Positions 49,565 to 60,432 are shown, numbered from the stretch's first letter. The stretch is 64,000 bases of DNA from Iris pallida (GCA_029216955.1 JANAVB010009599.1:6411732-6475731); one strand, 5' to 3'. The notes: a model not told the origin generated them from the sequence alone. Numbers and translations: made by a program.

Positions 49565-49760
49565 CTATATATATATTATATATATACTCCTTCTTATACG
49601 AAAAAAAAATTACGGGACAAGTGTACGGAATAGACCAATTTCTTACGGAGAGAAAAGAAACTCAAAAATATCTGGCCATATAAAATATGTATGTTTCTTT
49701 TCTAAAGTTCTTTCTCTTTAAAATTTAAATCTCGTTTTTTTAAAACAACATATCTCTATC
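49155..49760 (+). repeat. tandem duplication of a unit of about 300 bp
   Basis: Both units run from TTCGATTCCTTCT..ACCATATTTCCGCC through AACCGCCCCAAATCGCAAT, an AT repeat, CTCCTTCTTATACG, TTACGGGACA and TCTGGCCATA to ATTTAAATCTCG. Unit 1 is 49155 to about 49448 and unit 2 about 49449-49760, with small indels, mainly in the AT repeat. Confidence 0.85.
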
Positions 49761-50620
49761 TTAAACAATAAGACTATCTATCTATTTATTTTTTAAACAA
49801 AGAGAGATTTACTCTTTTAAAAAATAGATATAGAATTATTTCTTTTATTTTTAAAAAAAGAGATAGATATTTTAAAAAAAAATCTATCTTTAGAAGTAAA
49901 TATACCTTTAAAAATTGTACTTCAAATATTAATTTAACATTAATCTTAATATTAATGTTGATATTAATTTATTTTTTAATTTAACATTAATTTTAATGTT
50001 AAAGTTAATGTTAATGTTAAATTTAATCTTAATCTAAATCTTAATCTTAACCTTAATATTAATTAAACTTAATTTTAATTTTAATTTTAATTTTATAATA
50101 GATTTTTAATGGTTAATGTTAATATTAATGTTAAAATTAATTTTAATGTTATTATAACATTAATTTTAATTTTAGTGTTAATTTTAATTTTAATATTAAA
50201 TTTTAATTTTAATGTTAAAACTAAAATTAATATTCAAATTAAAATTATCATTAAAATTATCACTAAAATTAACATTGTTAAAAATAAAATTAATATCAAC
50301 AATAACATTAACACCAAAAAATAGGAAAAAAATAAATAAAATTAAAAGATTAACAATAAATTAACATTAACATTAAATTAATTTTTAAAATCATTTTTAA
50401 AGGTATATTTATTTTCAAAGATAGATTTTTTTTAAATCCGTCTATAGTTAAAAATATATAAAATTGACTTATCTAACTCTATTTTTAAAAATTATATATA
50501 AATTCTCACTATTTAAAAAAAATAAGACTTATCTTTAAGATAGAGATATGTTTATTTTCTAAAAGAGATATTATTTATTTTTTAAAGAGAAAGAGATCTA
50601 GAAAAGAACACACGTGTATT
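49690..50620. repeat. large AT-rich inverted repeat with a TTAATN-rich centre
   Basis: The left arm (about 49700-49950) contains AACATATCTCTATCTTAA, AAAATCTATCTTTAGAAG and AAATATACCTTTAAAAATTG. The right arm (about 50390-50610) contains their complements in reverse order (TTTTTAAAGGTATATTTATT, AAAGATAGATTTTTTT, TTAAGATAGAGATATG). The 440-bp centre is built of TTAATG/TTAATT hexamer-like units that switch to the complementary CATTAA/AATTAA form partway. The whole could fold into one hairpin; no coding sequence. Confidence 0.7.
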
Positions 50621-50637
50621 TTCTCATCCGTAAGTTC

Positions 50638-50657
50638 TCTCTCTCTCTCTCTCTCTC

Positions 50658-50702
<45 letters not shown>
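50638..50702. repeat. (CT)n and (AT)n microsatellite
   Basis: A CT run followed directly by an AT run. Confidence 0.9.
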
Positions 50703-50707
<5 letters not shown>

Positions 50708-52813
50708 CAGTGGGTTTTTGGTCCGACCATGTGCTTTGGTTCAACGATGATGAAAGGACTAAATTGTCCATCTCTCCATAAGAGAGGAGGAGGTCCCATG
50801 TTAGATACGGAGCAACCGGTTGTTCCAACGACACCCCCGCCTCCAGCTCCTCTTGCACCGCCCCTCCCTCCGCCGCCTCCGCTCCATCCTCGCCCACCGT
50901 CGTCGTCCGTCTCTTCCACAACCCCTTCGTCGCAAGCAGCCTCCTCCACCCGCGCCGCTGACGCCAACCCTTCCTTCGCCGCCTCCCTCTTCTCCGCCAT
51001 GCCCAACCCCCAACCCTTCTCCTTCAACACCGCCATCGCCATCTCCGTCGACCCACTCTTCATCTACTCCCAAATGCTCCGCCGCCGCGTCCCTTCCGAC
51101 TCCCACACCTTCTCTTCCTGCTCAACACCACCACCGCCGCCACCGCCGCCAGGTCTCTCCACGCACACGCCCTCCTTCTCGGATTCCGGCCCGACCCCTT
51201 CGTGTAGACCGTTCTGCTCACCGCCTACTCCCAACACGGCTCCGCCGACCACGCCCTGCGGTGTTCGACGGAATGCCGCACAGGGACTTCGTCTCTTGGA
51301 CCGCCGCCGTCTTGGGCCTCGCCGCTGTAATGCCCCGCTCCGCAGGGTGCATTATGAATCGTCGACTCGAAGAGTTGTGTTGACCCGATGAAGCATCGAT
51401 GCGAATCGATGCAATGGTTACGTTGGCCGAAGGAAAGCTTGAGTCGATTGGAATCTATGAATCGAATCGATGCAAGGATATCCCGTTGAGCAAGTGCTGA
51501 TTTTAGTTGATCTGGTGTGCAGGCTATGCTTTACGCTAGACGATAAGAGGTCGGCATTTTGCCTTATTCAGTAAGTGTCCGCAAAACCAAATCGTCGCCT
51601 TGCAACGGAGGGTGGCATCGGCACGATAGGCCGAATCAACCGAGTACTTCAAAGGAATGGCTAAGTCCGAGAGTTAGCTATGCAACCAAGTTATGGAATC
51701 GAGCCGCTTCAGCTCGACGAAACGATAAGGCGTATCGACTTAAGGTAGGCGGGTTCTTGACTCTCTCTCCCTATTCCTTTACGTCTAATAAAATATATTC
51801 TTGTATGCGTAAATTGCTATTGAGTTAGCGAGCATGACTCGATCGGTTAAAGGTCTTAGTATGTGTCGAACATTAAGATAGAACATTGAACAATTGAAGT
51901 GACGTGCATCAAGTGTACGAGTCACGGTAGGGCGGTGATGGTAGAACATTGAAAGGCAATATCGAGATGTGCATCACTTGCACGACTCCGAGAACATTGA
52001 ACACTAGGTCTAGAACATTGAGTATGGCGCTGAGCGTGCCCTCGTGCACAGAAGCTACGAAATGACTAAGTTACTACGGAACTAGGCTATGTGAATAACT
52101 TATGAACGGAACGCGTTGAATATAAGTATGAGAAGTCTAAGCCATTGGCGTCGTGTATCAATACGGATGTGTTGGGGCACGATACCGTCGGAACTTGAGA
52201 TAGAGATGGCGGATTATGTTATGGAACACGAGATTGGTTGGAATGATATGACTTTATACTACGGTGCGTATTGCATGGTCAATGGATTCGGATGGCCCGT
52301 GACGGGTGCGGCTTCCCTCGGACGGTTATGACCGGGGCACCAGGACCGTTCGGCCTAGGAGGAAATTATATATGGTATTTATGGTGCACATCATTAGGAC
52401 GGATTGCGACCATCCAGTGTTATGATAAGCTATGATATCAGTAAGTTTGGGATCCTTCGGATACTGGGCTAGCAACCCATATCGAAGCGATCATAGGCGT
52501 ACACATAAGGATGCCAAGTCCATTACGGTGCGAAATACCGTGACCTTCATATAGATAGGGCCGGTGGGCTGAGATTAGAGTTGGGTGCAGGCGCAGGGCC
52601 TGCCACCCTTATACATATGTCTAAGTATGGTTGATTGCGTTAATCGTATGATTTCTTATGTAAAGTTCTAACCATTACAGGCTAGGCAAGATGGGACGGA
52701 AATGAGCACGATCACTATATTTACGTTCATATTATGTCTAACTGTATCTGCTGCAGGAACACGGTATTGGACACATTTATAATAAGTTGCTATGTCGAAT
52801 ATTGCCATAAAAT

Positions 52814-55600
52814 TGTCACCCTCATTTCCCGTATTTCTCGTATTTCGTATTTATACTCGTATCTGGATTTTGGCATGTATTTTATTTTTCTTAACTTGTG
52901 GAATTTCGGTGTTTCTCGTATTTCGGGTTTTGACATGGCTCGGTTTTAATTGGGATGGTTTGATTTGGTTTGGTTTGGTTTATTATGTATTGGAACACCT
53001 TAGCCTATGCTCCACCCTCAACACACCACATCCCACCCTCTTTAAAACTCCACCAACTTTTCTCTCTCCTCATAAACCTCCATTAATTTCTTCTTCTCCT
53101 TCCTCTACACAACACTCTTCTCCTCCTCCTCTACACAACACCAACCCTTAGGCAAGTGCACATTGCCACCATATAAGAACCCTATTTACTTGTTCATTTG
53201 ATAGATTAGGACATGGTGATCAACATTAGAACTTGGTATTTTGTGGTTTGGAGTCTCCATTGTTCTAGATCTAATTTTTCTCTATTTTCGGTTTTGCATG
53301 GTTTTGATCTATTTAGGTTGGATTTGTATGGGTTTTGATGTTTCCATGTGGAAGAGAGTTCAATTCCACCCTGGTTGGAGCTTTGGAAATCCGGATTTGG
53401 AGTTCGGATGGCCAAGTTGTGATGCTTTGAAGTTTTGGGAGCCATGGGAGCTTCTTCTCAGCCATGGAGAAGAAGATCCTTTCCCCTGCGTGCGTGTTTT
53501 TACGCGTACGTAGCTCTCCTGCGTGCGTGACTTTTCGCGTACGCAGCTCTCCTACGTGCGTGTTTTTACGCGTACGCAGCTCTCTGCGTGCGTGACTTTT
53601 CGCGTACGCAGCTCTCCTGCGTGCGTGTTTTTACGCGTACGCAGCTCTCCTGCTGCGTGACTTTTCGCGTACGCAGCTCTCCTGCGTGCGTGCCTTTTGT
53701 GCGTACGCAGCTCTCCTGCGTGCGTGCTTGTGCGTACGCAGCTCTCCTGCGTGCGTGACTTTTCGCGTACGCAGCTCTCCTGCGTGCATGCCTTTTGTGC
53801 GTACGCAGCTCTCCTGCGTACGTGACTTTTCGCGTACGCAGCTCTCCTGCGTGCGTGCCTTTTGTGCGTACGCATCTCCCCTGCGTGCGTGCTTTTGTGC
53901 GTACGCTGCTCCCCTGCGTGCGTGCTCTTGCGCGTACGCTGCTCCCTCCTGACCCCTTGCTTAACCCATTGGCTCTTGGAGTTTTGGTCTTATTTCTTAA
54001 GCTTGGCTCTTCGCCCTGTATATTGATATTTTATTAGATATTTTACGCCCATTTTATATCCTTACGCCTTTTGTCATGAACTTGATTTTACTTAATATGT
54101 TTGGAATGACTATTGTACATGGCATGGTATGACAAGAAACTAGCATAACACGACAGTGATCCGTAGTGGTGTACTCCTAACAGACCAACCTGACATGGTA
54201 GTGGCCCTCGTGGCGCACTCCCGACAAGTACCCTGACATGATTTATCTTAATGCTGTTGCGACGGCTAATTAACTTGACTTGCCTTGACACCGTGGGTAG
54301 TTCTTTCTTGCTTGCTTGTTAAATCCACTTGTCCTGTCTTGCATCATGTCTAGGATGAGACTCCTGAGTACCACGGTCAGGAGTACCTACTAAAATGGAA
54401 AGGTTAATAACTAGAATAACACAGTAGTCAAGAAGAGATGACACAGCTACAGGCAATCCCGTTACCTGGGCGCTCTTGGGATCTGTAGCCTGCCGTCGAG
54501 TATGGCACATTTCCAGCACACCGTCGCGTGTTGCACCCTCTAAGTCACCTAAGGGTACATTTGTCTCCCGGGCGATGTACCCACCTGAATTCAACCCCTA
54601 ATTTTCGACCTGGGTAATCTGGATGGTCTGCAGGGCTTGTGGCTGTGGAACAATCTCACTGCATCTTGTGTAATAGGCCTATAATAACCCTAGTTAGTTA
54701 AAGTAGTAAGCCGTAGCGTCTGTTTGGCCGTGATTGATTGAATGAGGTATAACAGTTTAGCCATGTCTTGATCCAGTACAAGATTGCTCCCTGCCTTGAT
54801 TTCTTCTTGCATTTATCTTGCCGATAAATGGTGGAAAACCAAGTTCTATTCAGACGAAGGGTTACAACCCCGGTCCTTGTTTGGTTTACGGATTGTAACC
54901 TGGCTATCGGAATAGTTCCATGGTTATCTCGTCGTATATTATCCTGCCATATTTTCGTAAGTTTTAATTTTAATATTAGATTTTCTTGTGCTGATTGCTG
55001 GCTTTTGTTCTTATTTCGTGGCCCCCTTGTGGCACTTGCTCTTTCTGGGGTTGACCCAGCTGGTTTTGTGTGGCCAGATTTCGGAACAGCTCCCGAGGAT
55101 CTACCAAGCTTCCAGCCCAATGGTGGCGACTAGAAGGAACCCGGGCTACGAGTGGGTTTTCTATTTTGTTTCGCTCACTCTACTGTAAAATTATTCTTTT
55201 GAGGCGTCTAGCCGACGAGCACCTGTTAGCTCGATGCACTTTTACTTACTGTTCTGCCTACGGGCTGTAAACATGATTAACAAATCCTAGGGTTGATCAT
55301 GTACGACTAAACTCTCTCTAGTCCTAACATTTTGTAACGACTAGCTTCATGATCAGCTGAATATGTAATATTTGGGATGCCTTATTATTGTATATTTAAT
55401 GATCATATATCTTGCGACCTTACTTACGTGCTTGTGATGAGACATTAGGCTTGTTCATGACCATAAGAGACTGTTGGCTTGTAGTAAACCCTCATATATC
55501 TAGACAGCCGTGACCGTATATCGAGGTGGTTTCTATTTCAATATACGTAGCTGGCTATGTCTGTCCCCGCTCTCCAGTATTCTGGTTCTGGGGCGTGACA
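52814..55600 (+). mobile_element. second solo LTR (2787 bp) nested in the first
   Basis: Begins TGTCACCCTC, ends TTCTGGGGCGTGACA, flanked by AAAAT at 52809-52813 and 55601-55605. Pyrimidine-rich leader-like sequence (53015-53150) and the minisatellite at 53485-53943 lie inside it. No protein domain is recognised. Confidence 0.82.
53485..53943 (+). repeat. minisatellite: 14 units of about 31-34 bp
   Basis: Each unit has the form CTGCGTGCGTGACTTTTCGC followed by GTACGCAGCTCTC. Variants alternate between GTGACTTTTCGC, GTGTTTTTACGC and GTGCCTTTTGTGC in the middle. Unit ends CTGCGT(G/A)CG and CGTACGCAG are inverted, so every unit could form a small hairpin. Open frames through it on both strands are repeat artefacts. 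Confidence 0.93.
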
Positions 55601-56524
55601 AAAATCGATACTAAGGCTAAATAAGAAGATCACCAAATTAAGATGCAGTTTCACTAAATATACTTAGTGTTTGGTTTGGGCGAGTGGGTCTTGAGCAGTG
55701 CAGCAAGGACGAAAGCACTAATCTCCCAGTCTGTGTGCAGGTTCGAGTTACGTTCGGCTCGAGGCAGGGCTTGGCTTGGACGCGCCGAGGCATGGAGTCC
55801 TTAGCGTTTCAAGAGGAGCTACCGCATAGGCGTTCGGACTTGCAACATGGAGATGTTCGGCCGAAGACTACTTGTTGGCTATAAAGAGACAAAATGTATG
55901 GAACAATGTAATCCTTTGTGAGCTAGAGAGATCATGAGCGTTGTAGTCAGTTGGCATATTCAGTTGGGCTATTCAAGCCATTGTAATCTTCAGTTCATTA
56001 TTAATAAAAGAGATTCTTATTGTTTACTCTGTTTCCTTCCGCTGCTTATGTTATCGATTGAGATAATCTTATATGAACATGTTATCTTGCCTTGCACGCG
56101 CAACTCCAGGCTCGTGCGGCATCACACCCCAGCGAGGACGATGATTCGGGTGAAATCTAGCGAGGACGAGCGATTTCCCGGATCGGGACGTGACAGCCGC
56201 CCTCGGACGTCCCGCGACGGCCCTGCGCATCTTTGCCTCCATGAGGCCCCACGCCGCCCCGAGCGCCGCCACCGTGGTCTTTTCCGTGTCCGCCTCCGCC
56301 GGGCTGGGGTCCCTGGCGCTGGCCCGTGCCTGCACGCCTACGTCGAGAAGGCCGGGTTCGGATGCCGCGTCTCCGTCTGGAACTCCCTGGCGCTGGCCCG
56401 GTGCCTGCACGCCTACGTCGAGATGGCCAAGTTCGTGTCCGTGCCATTATGGCATGGGTTATCCACTAGTATATATATATATAATATATATATCTATAAT
56501 ATATATATATATATATATAAGAAG

Positions 56525-56615
56525 GTAATTATCCATGATCGCTCACACTGGAAATTAAACCATCGCCCACTCGGACCTTATGCCTCTACACTTGCCACTT
56601 GAGCTAGAGATCATT
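56525..56615 (-). repeat. tRNA-like SINE fragment
   Basis: The minus strand has TAGCTCAAGTGGCAAG (A-box-like) and, about 35 bp on, GATGGTTTAATTTCC (B-box-like), as in tRNA-derived SINE heads. It lies between two AT microsatellites. Family unassigned. Confidence 0.4.
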
Positions 56616-56617
56616 GG

Positions 56618-56676
<59 letters not shown>
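56618..56676. repeat. (AT)n microsatellite
   Basis: A 59-bp AT run that directly abuts the retroposon target site. Confidence 0.9.
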
Positions 56677-56677
<1 letters not shown>

Positions 56678-56684
56678 CTTCTGG

Positions 56685-56870
56685 GCAGAGCAGACGTATT
56701 TTCGAGGGCTTGATTATCTCCTCCTATTGGAATTCTACATAACATAGAACTCGATGTATCGTAATGGTCCCATAATATTATAATTGGGGCATGAGAAGTT
56801 GTGATATTTATGTATTGTAATACCTTTTCGCTATGTGCGAGGAATAAATTCACCATTATTCCAAAAAAAA
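56685..56870 (+). mobile_element. 186-bp LINE tail with perfect 14-bp TSD
   Basis: Flanked by TATATAACTTCTGG at 56671-56684 and 56871-56884. It ends GGAATAAATTCACCATTATT, CC and eight A. The tail closely matches the 3' end of the LINE at 21543-23278 (GGAATAAAATTCACC then TTCC and A8), so both belong to related LINE families. Extreme 5' truncation left only 3' untranslated sequence. Confidence 0.85.
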
Positions 56871-56884
56871 TATATAACTTCTGG

Positions 56885-57512
56885 TCCTTGGGAACAAAAT
56901 TGCGGTTCTGGGTCTTTCCAACTTAAAGTGGTTCTCTATGGTACACATTTATTGTTAGCTCGTCCTCTGATTTTGTACAAAGAGGTTTCAAGGTTGGAAC
57001 CTATTTTTTCTTCAATTTGGATTTTGATAAGCTATTTGCAAGAAGAAATAAAACTCATTGCTATTAAGGACTTCCTGGTGCTGCTCAATCCTTAAGGCGT
57101 TGCTGGGAGGAAAAGGGAATTGGGTCATAATTGCAGATGAAAGGGTTCAACATAAAAGTCCGAGGAGATTCGGGTAGTTGGCCGCTTGGGCATGGTTCTT
57201 CTATCTATGGTTGACCCACTTCAGAAGAACATAAAATTGGCATTGATGAAGTATCTTTTAGGAATCTACATATGCTTGATTTTCTACAAGGATAGAGCAC
57301 GATCTACTGTTACTGAGATTTTCACGAGAAGAAAGGTTGAAATAAATTAAGAACCAAGTCAACGATAGATAGAGGAACCACCTTGTTGCACAGTAAGCTT
57401 TCTGTTGTATTAATTTTAGCTCACAATATCCAGGCAATTGTGTTTGATGGTTTCTAATGCTAGTAAATAAGCTAACATGAAATTATTGATTGGTAGTTAT
57501 AGAATCTCTTAC
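56885..57512. other. remaining NPF intron, nothing recognised
   Basis: No mobile-element ends or coding domain found in this 630-bp stretch next to the exon. Confidence 0.4.
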
Positions 57513-58027
57513 TTGTACTGGTCACTTGCATGTAGATTCCGTGTTTCTCGTTCTCCTCCTTCAAGTAAGAAATGGCTTTTGTCTGATGTATTATGGGGAG
57601 CTCCTCTATTCCTTGCAAGGGCAACAAATGATCTGCCAATTCTAACAAACGGGCTCTCTTCTTCAAGAGGATAGTAGCGGTATGTCCTCGTTCCCATCAA
57701 GAAAACAATTGTAGCCACAAACATAAGAACACATGGTATCCCAAATCCGAGGCCCCAACCGACATTGTCTTGAACATATGACAATATCAATAACGAGGCC
57801 GTTATGCCTACATTCATTCCAAAGTACCACCAGTTGAAGAAGGAGCTCCTTGAGATGAGCTCTTGAGGATCATTCTCATCAAATTGGTCAGCGCCAAATG
57901 CCTGAACACAAGGCTTATGGCCACCTTGAGCAAATGCCACCAGATAAAGGGAGGAGTAGAATAAGGCTACTTGGACATTAGGCCTGAGACTTTTCAGAAT
58001 GGAAGATACGGTCAGCATACCTAAACC
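57513..58027 (-). pseudogene. NPF/PTR (POT) family transporter, internal exon (clean)
   Basis: A 515-bp open exon bounded by a TTCACAG acceptor at 58028-58034 and a GTAAGAG donor at 57506-57512. It encodes [60 protein letters not shown] and [20 protein letters not shown], the PTR signature and transmembrane helices 3-6 of NPF proteins, probably the NPF5 group. No stop or indel is visible. The first exon (ExxER motif) was not found up to 64000, and the downstream exon 13.4 kb away is frameshifted, so the gene is judged non-functional. Confidence 0.85.
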
Positions 58028-58529
58028 CTGTGAATGCAAAAAATTCAAGTAGAAATGGTTAGGAATTGGTAGTTTAGCACATAAAATTCAACTAGGAAGC
58101 AGTAGTTTCCCCACGAGTAAATTTAACCTCTTAAGTCTTAACAAAACAAAACAAAATGCATTGGAACTGATAAAAGTGTACATAATAGCATATGAGTAAT
58201 TCCTAAGTGACGGGTATAAGTTGGAGAAAATAAATTCGACAACAATATGCTTAGAAATTTAAAAAAAAAAAAAAAAAACCATTTTACTGGAAGAATCAGT
58301 GAAAAGGAGAATCCATACTACAAAAACTGATGGGAATTCTGGAAAGGGTTTATAAATGATCCTTGAGAATCTCTTGACTGGGTTGACAAGAGTTGACCAA
58401 GATTAACTAGATCTATTATTTTATGTAGTTGTATATACAGTACTAGCTAGGAATGATAAATTAGACCCTTTGGAAGATTTAGGAGTTTTTTTATTTGATA
58501 AAGCATGTTTATCTAAATTTGGAATTACA

Positions 58530-58929
58530 TAGGAAAACATGTTTATGTAAACATTATGATTAGTTGTTCCTGATCCTAATTAGATATACAAAGGGAAGGT
58601 AAAGCTCCTTCCTCGGAAATTATCATAATTTATACATTTTTGCACTTTTCATAGGGAAACATGTTTATGTAAACATTATGATTAGTTGTTCCTGATCCAA
58701 ATTAGATAGGTTGCCTATGGTATACAAAGGGAAGGTAAAGCTCCTTCCTCGGAAATTATCATAATTTACATTTTTGCACTTTTCATAGGGAAACATGTTT
58801 ATGTAAACATTATGATTAGTTGTTCCTGATCCTAATTAGATAGAATGTTGCCTATGGTATACAAAGGGAAGGTAAAGCTCCTTCCTCGGAAATTATCATA
58901 ATTTATACTTTTTTGCACTTTTCATAGGG
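58530..58929 (+). repeat. three tandem copies of a 121-140 bp unit
   Basis: Units start at about 58530, 58651 and 58784. Each holds ATGTTTATGTAAACATTATG, AGTTGTTCCTGATCC, GGGAAGGTAAAGCTCC and TTTTGCACTTTTCATAGGG. The second and third copies carry an extra TTGCCTATGGTA that the first lacks. Confidence 0.92.
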
Positions 58930-59206
58930 TTCTTTTTGCTTTTGCTCTCTAACTCAAAGGAGAAGTGTTCGATAGTTAATTGAACTACTTTTATGTTTCT
59001 GTCAACCATCATTACCAATTTCTTCTGTCATTCCACTTAATATCCCTCTTCATATGATCCGAGTTTTCAAGTCCAGAAAATAGTAAAGCCTAATTTGGTC
59101 AATTTAGTTAAACTGGTTACAGAGCACCAAAATCTTAACCTAGAATTTTAGGCACTCCCTATCGATTAGCACTCACATCAGGACTCGAGAAGCATCAAAG
59201 GCATTA

Positions 59207-59452
59207 ATGATGACGATGGATGACAAGCATGATGAGGATTTAGCTGTGGTCTATCGATTGAAGGAGTTGATCAACAACATAGAGGAACAGATGCAGACCC
59301 TGCTACAAGAAATCACCACCTTAAAGCAAATTAAATCAGAATCTGGATCTTCAAAATCCTGCAGCTATATAGCCACTATGAATCAAAATACAAGAATAAG
59401 CAACAAGAGGAGGAGCATAAATAAGAGCATCATGTTGAGTCACCATCGCTAA
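59207..59452 (+). CDS. short open frame, possible coiled coil, unsupported
   Basis: 81 codons with a Leu/Glu-rich stretch (VYRLKELINNIEEQMQTLLQ) that could form a coiled coil. No family is recognised, and no promoter, splice partner or homologue is visible. It may be an exon remnant or chance. Confidence 0.15.
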   Translation: MMTMDDKHDEDLAVVYRLKELINNIEEQMQTLLQEITTLKQIKSESGSSKSCSYIATMNQNTRISNKRRSINKSIMLSHHR

Positions 59453-59485
59453 GGGATAACCTCATGCAGCCTCCACGTTGAAGTC

Positions 59486-59898
59486 ATAGTTTACAGGATC
59501 GTCCGATACCGGTCCGATATGGCAGGTATAGATACGGTTTGGCATGTCCCAATTTGGTACCGACCGATACCGATACCGATACCGATACCGATACCGACAT
59601 CCAGGTCCCTTTTACAGTCAATTCGGCAAAGAAAATTCAACGAAAAGACCAATCAACAAGGGTGTAAAGGCAGAGTAAGGTTGTAAAAGCACATAAAAGT
59701 AAATCAATCGGCAATGGTGACTACTATTTCATTTAACATCAAAATTGCTAAGAAACACCACATGAAATAATTAAAGTTAAGAGTAAATATATAAAAGAAA
59801 TTCTAAAATTTTAATAATTATTTGTTTCCGATACAAAAAAGTCCGATACTCTGATCCTAAACTGTTGGTACTGCCGAACCCGATACTGCGAACCTTAG
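59486..59898. mobile_element. hAT-type MITE, 413 bp
   Basis: Flanked by TTGAAGT(C/G) at 59478-59485 and 59899-59906 (7 of 8 identical). The ends ATAGTTTACAGGATCG and the inverse of CGATACTGCGAACCTTAG are similar. The subterminal (CCGATA)n array at 59562-59605 and further CCGATA motifs at 59822-59890 are the likely transposase-binding repeats. Non-coding. Confidence 0.65.
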
Positions 59899-59906
59899 TT
59901 GAAGTG

Positions 59907-60432
59907 AAATCAATATACCCATTTCCTATGGGATGGTGGATGAAAAAAATTGACACCTTGGAGATACATTTATCATCTAAGTCAATGATTGATAAAAGAT
60001 GTGTGTCGAGGGCTGAAGCTTGTTTGGATCGTTGTACAACAAAGAACAAAAACAAAGAACAATCACAAAACACAAGATTACATGGTTCAAAGATTATTTT
60101 TGGTACCGCACACAAGTTATTTTTATTATTTCTAGAGGATTACAATTTCAAGAGATGAAACCCTATTTATAGGCTGAGATTACGGCGACCACTGACTTCA
60201 CTATAATTACCCAACTACCCCTACTAATGTATTATCAAGTTGGATCAACGAATCATGACGGACAAGCAATAGGGAATCTGATCAAAGCTCCATAATCTCC
60301 TACAAAGTTGACAAGACATGTACTGACAAGTACAGAATATCTATATGGGATCCATATATCTCTCTGCTATCTCTCAAGGAGACTTAGTGTCCTTTATATG
60401 AAGAGTGTTTTACCCATTGGGCTAAAAGAAGT
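59907..60432 (-). other. possible minus-strand LTR fragment
   Basis: On the minus strand TATAAATAGGG (60162-60172) is followed by a leader-like stretch with CTTGTGTTTTGTGATTGTTC, as in LTR promoters. No paired copy, boundaries or TSD were found. Confidence 0.3.

Larger units (their letters stand above)
51326..56195 (+). mobile_element. solo LTR (2078 bp without its insert) inside the PPR pseudogene
   Basis: Begins TGTAATGCCCCGC, ends GATCGGGACGTGACA, and is flanked by GCCGC at 51321-51325 and 56196-56200. The termini are of the plant gypsy type. It is interrupted by the second solo LTR at 52814-55600. No internal domain or second LTR copy is seen. Confidence 0.85.
50816..56460 (+). pseudogene. 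PPR protein pseudogene split by nested solo LTRs
   Basis: Part 1 (50816-51325) reads SFNTAIAISVDPLFIYSQML and, after a one-base deletion near 51112, ARSLHAHALLLGFRPDPFV, a TAG stop, VLLTAYSQHGSADHAL and, after another frameshift, VFDGMPHRDFVSWTAAVLG. Part 2 (56196-56460) continues ATALRIFASMRPHAAPSAAT and ASAGLGSLALA, then CLHAYVEKAGFGCRVSVWNS in a shifted frame. These are PLS-type pentatricopeptide repeats of an organelle RNA-binding protein. Removing the LTR insert and one GCCGC copy makes the repeats continuous. A 43-bp piece containing CTGCACGCCTACGTCGAGA is duplicated at about 56307 and 56390. No start codon or C-terminal domain found. Confidence 0.8.

Noticed and set aside
50109..50324. 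Asn/Ile-rich 71-codon frame
   Set aside because: Translation of the TTAATN repeat core.
53485..53943. Possible CRISPR-like repeat array
   Set aside because: Units are directly adjacent with no unique spacers, in a plant retroelement LTR; it is a minisatellite.
53552..53952. Two repeat-containing open frames
   Set aside because: Repeat artefacts on both strands of the minisatellite.
51326..55600. A single LTR ending at 55600
   Set aside because: Flanks 51321-51325 (GCCGC) and 55601-55605 (AAAAT) do not match; two nested solo LTRs with their own TSDs explain the junctions.
59777..60158. Open frames of 97-112 codons on both strands
   Set aside because: No domain, overlap a MITE end and an LTR-like stretch.
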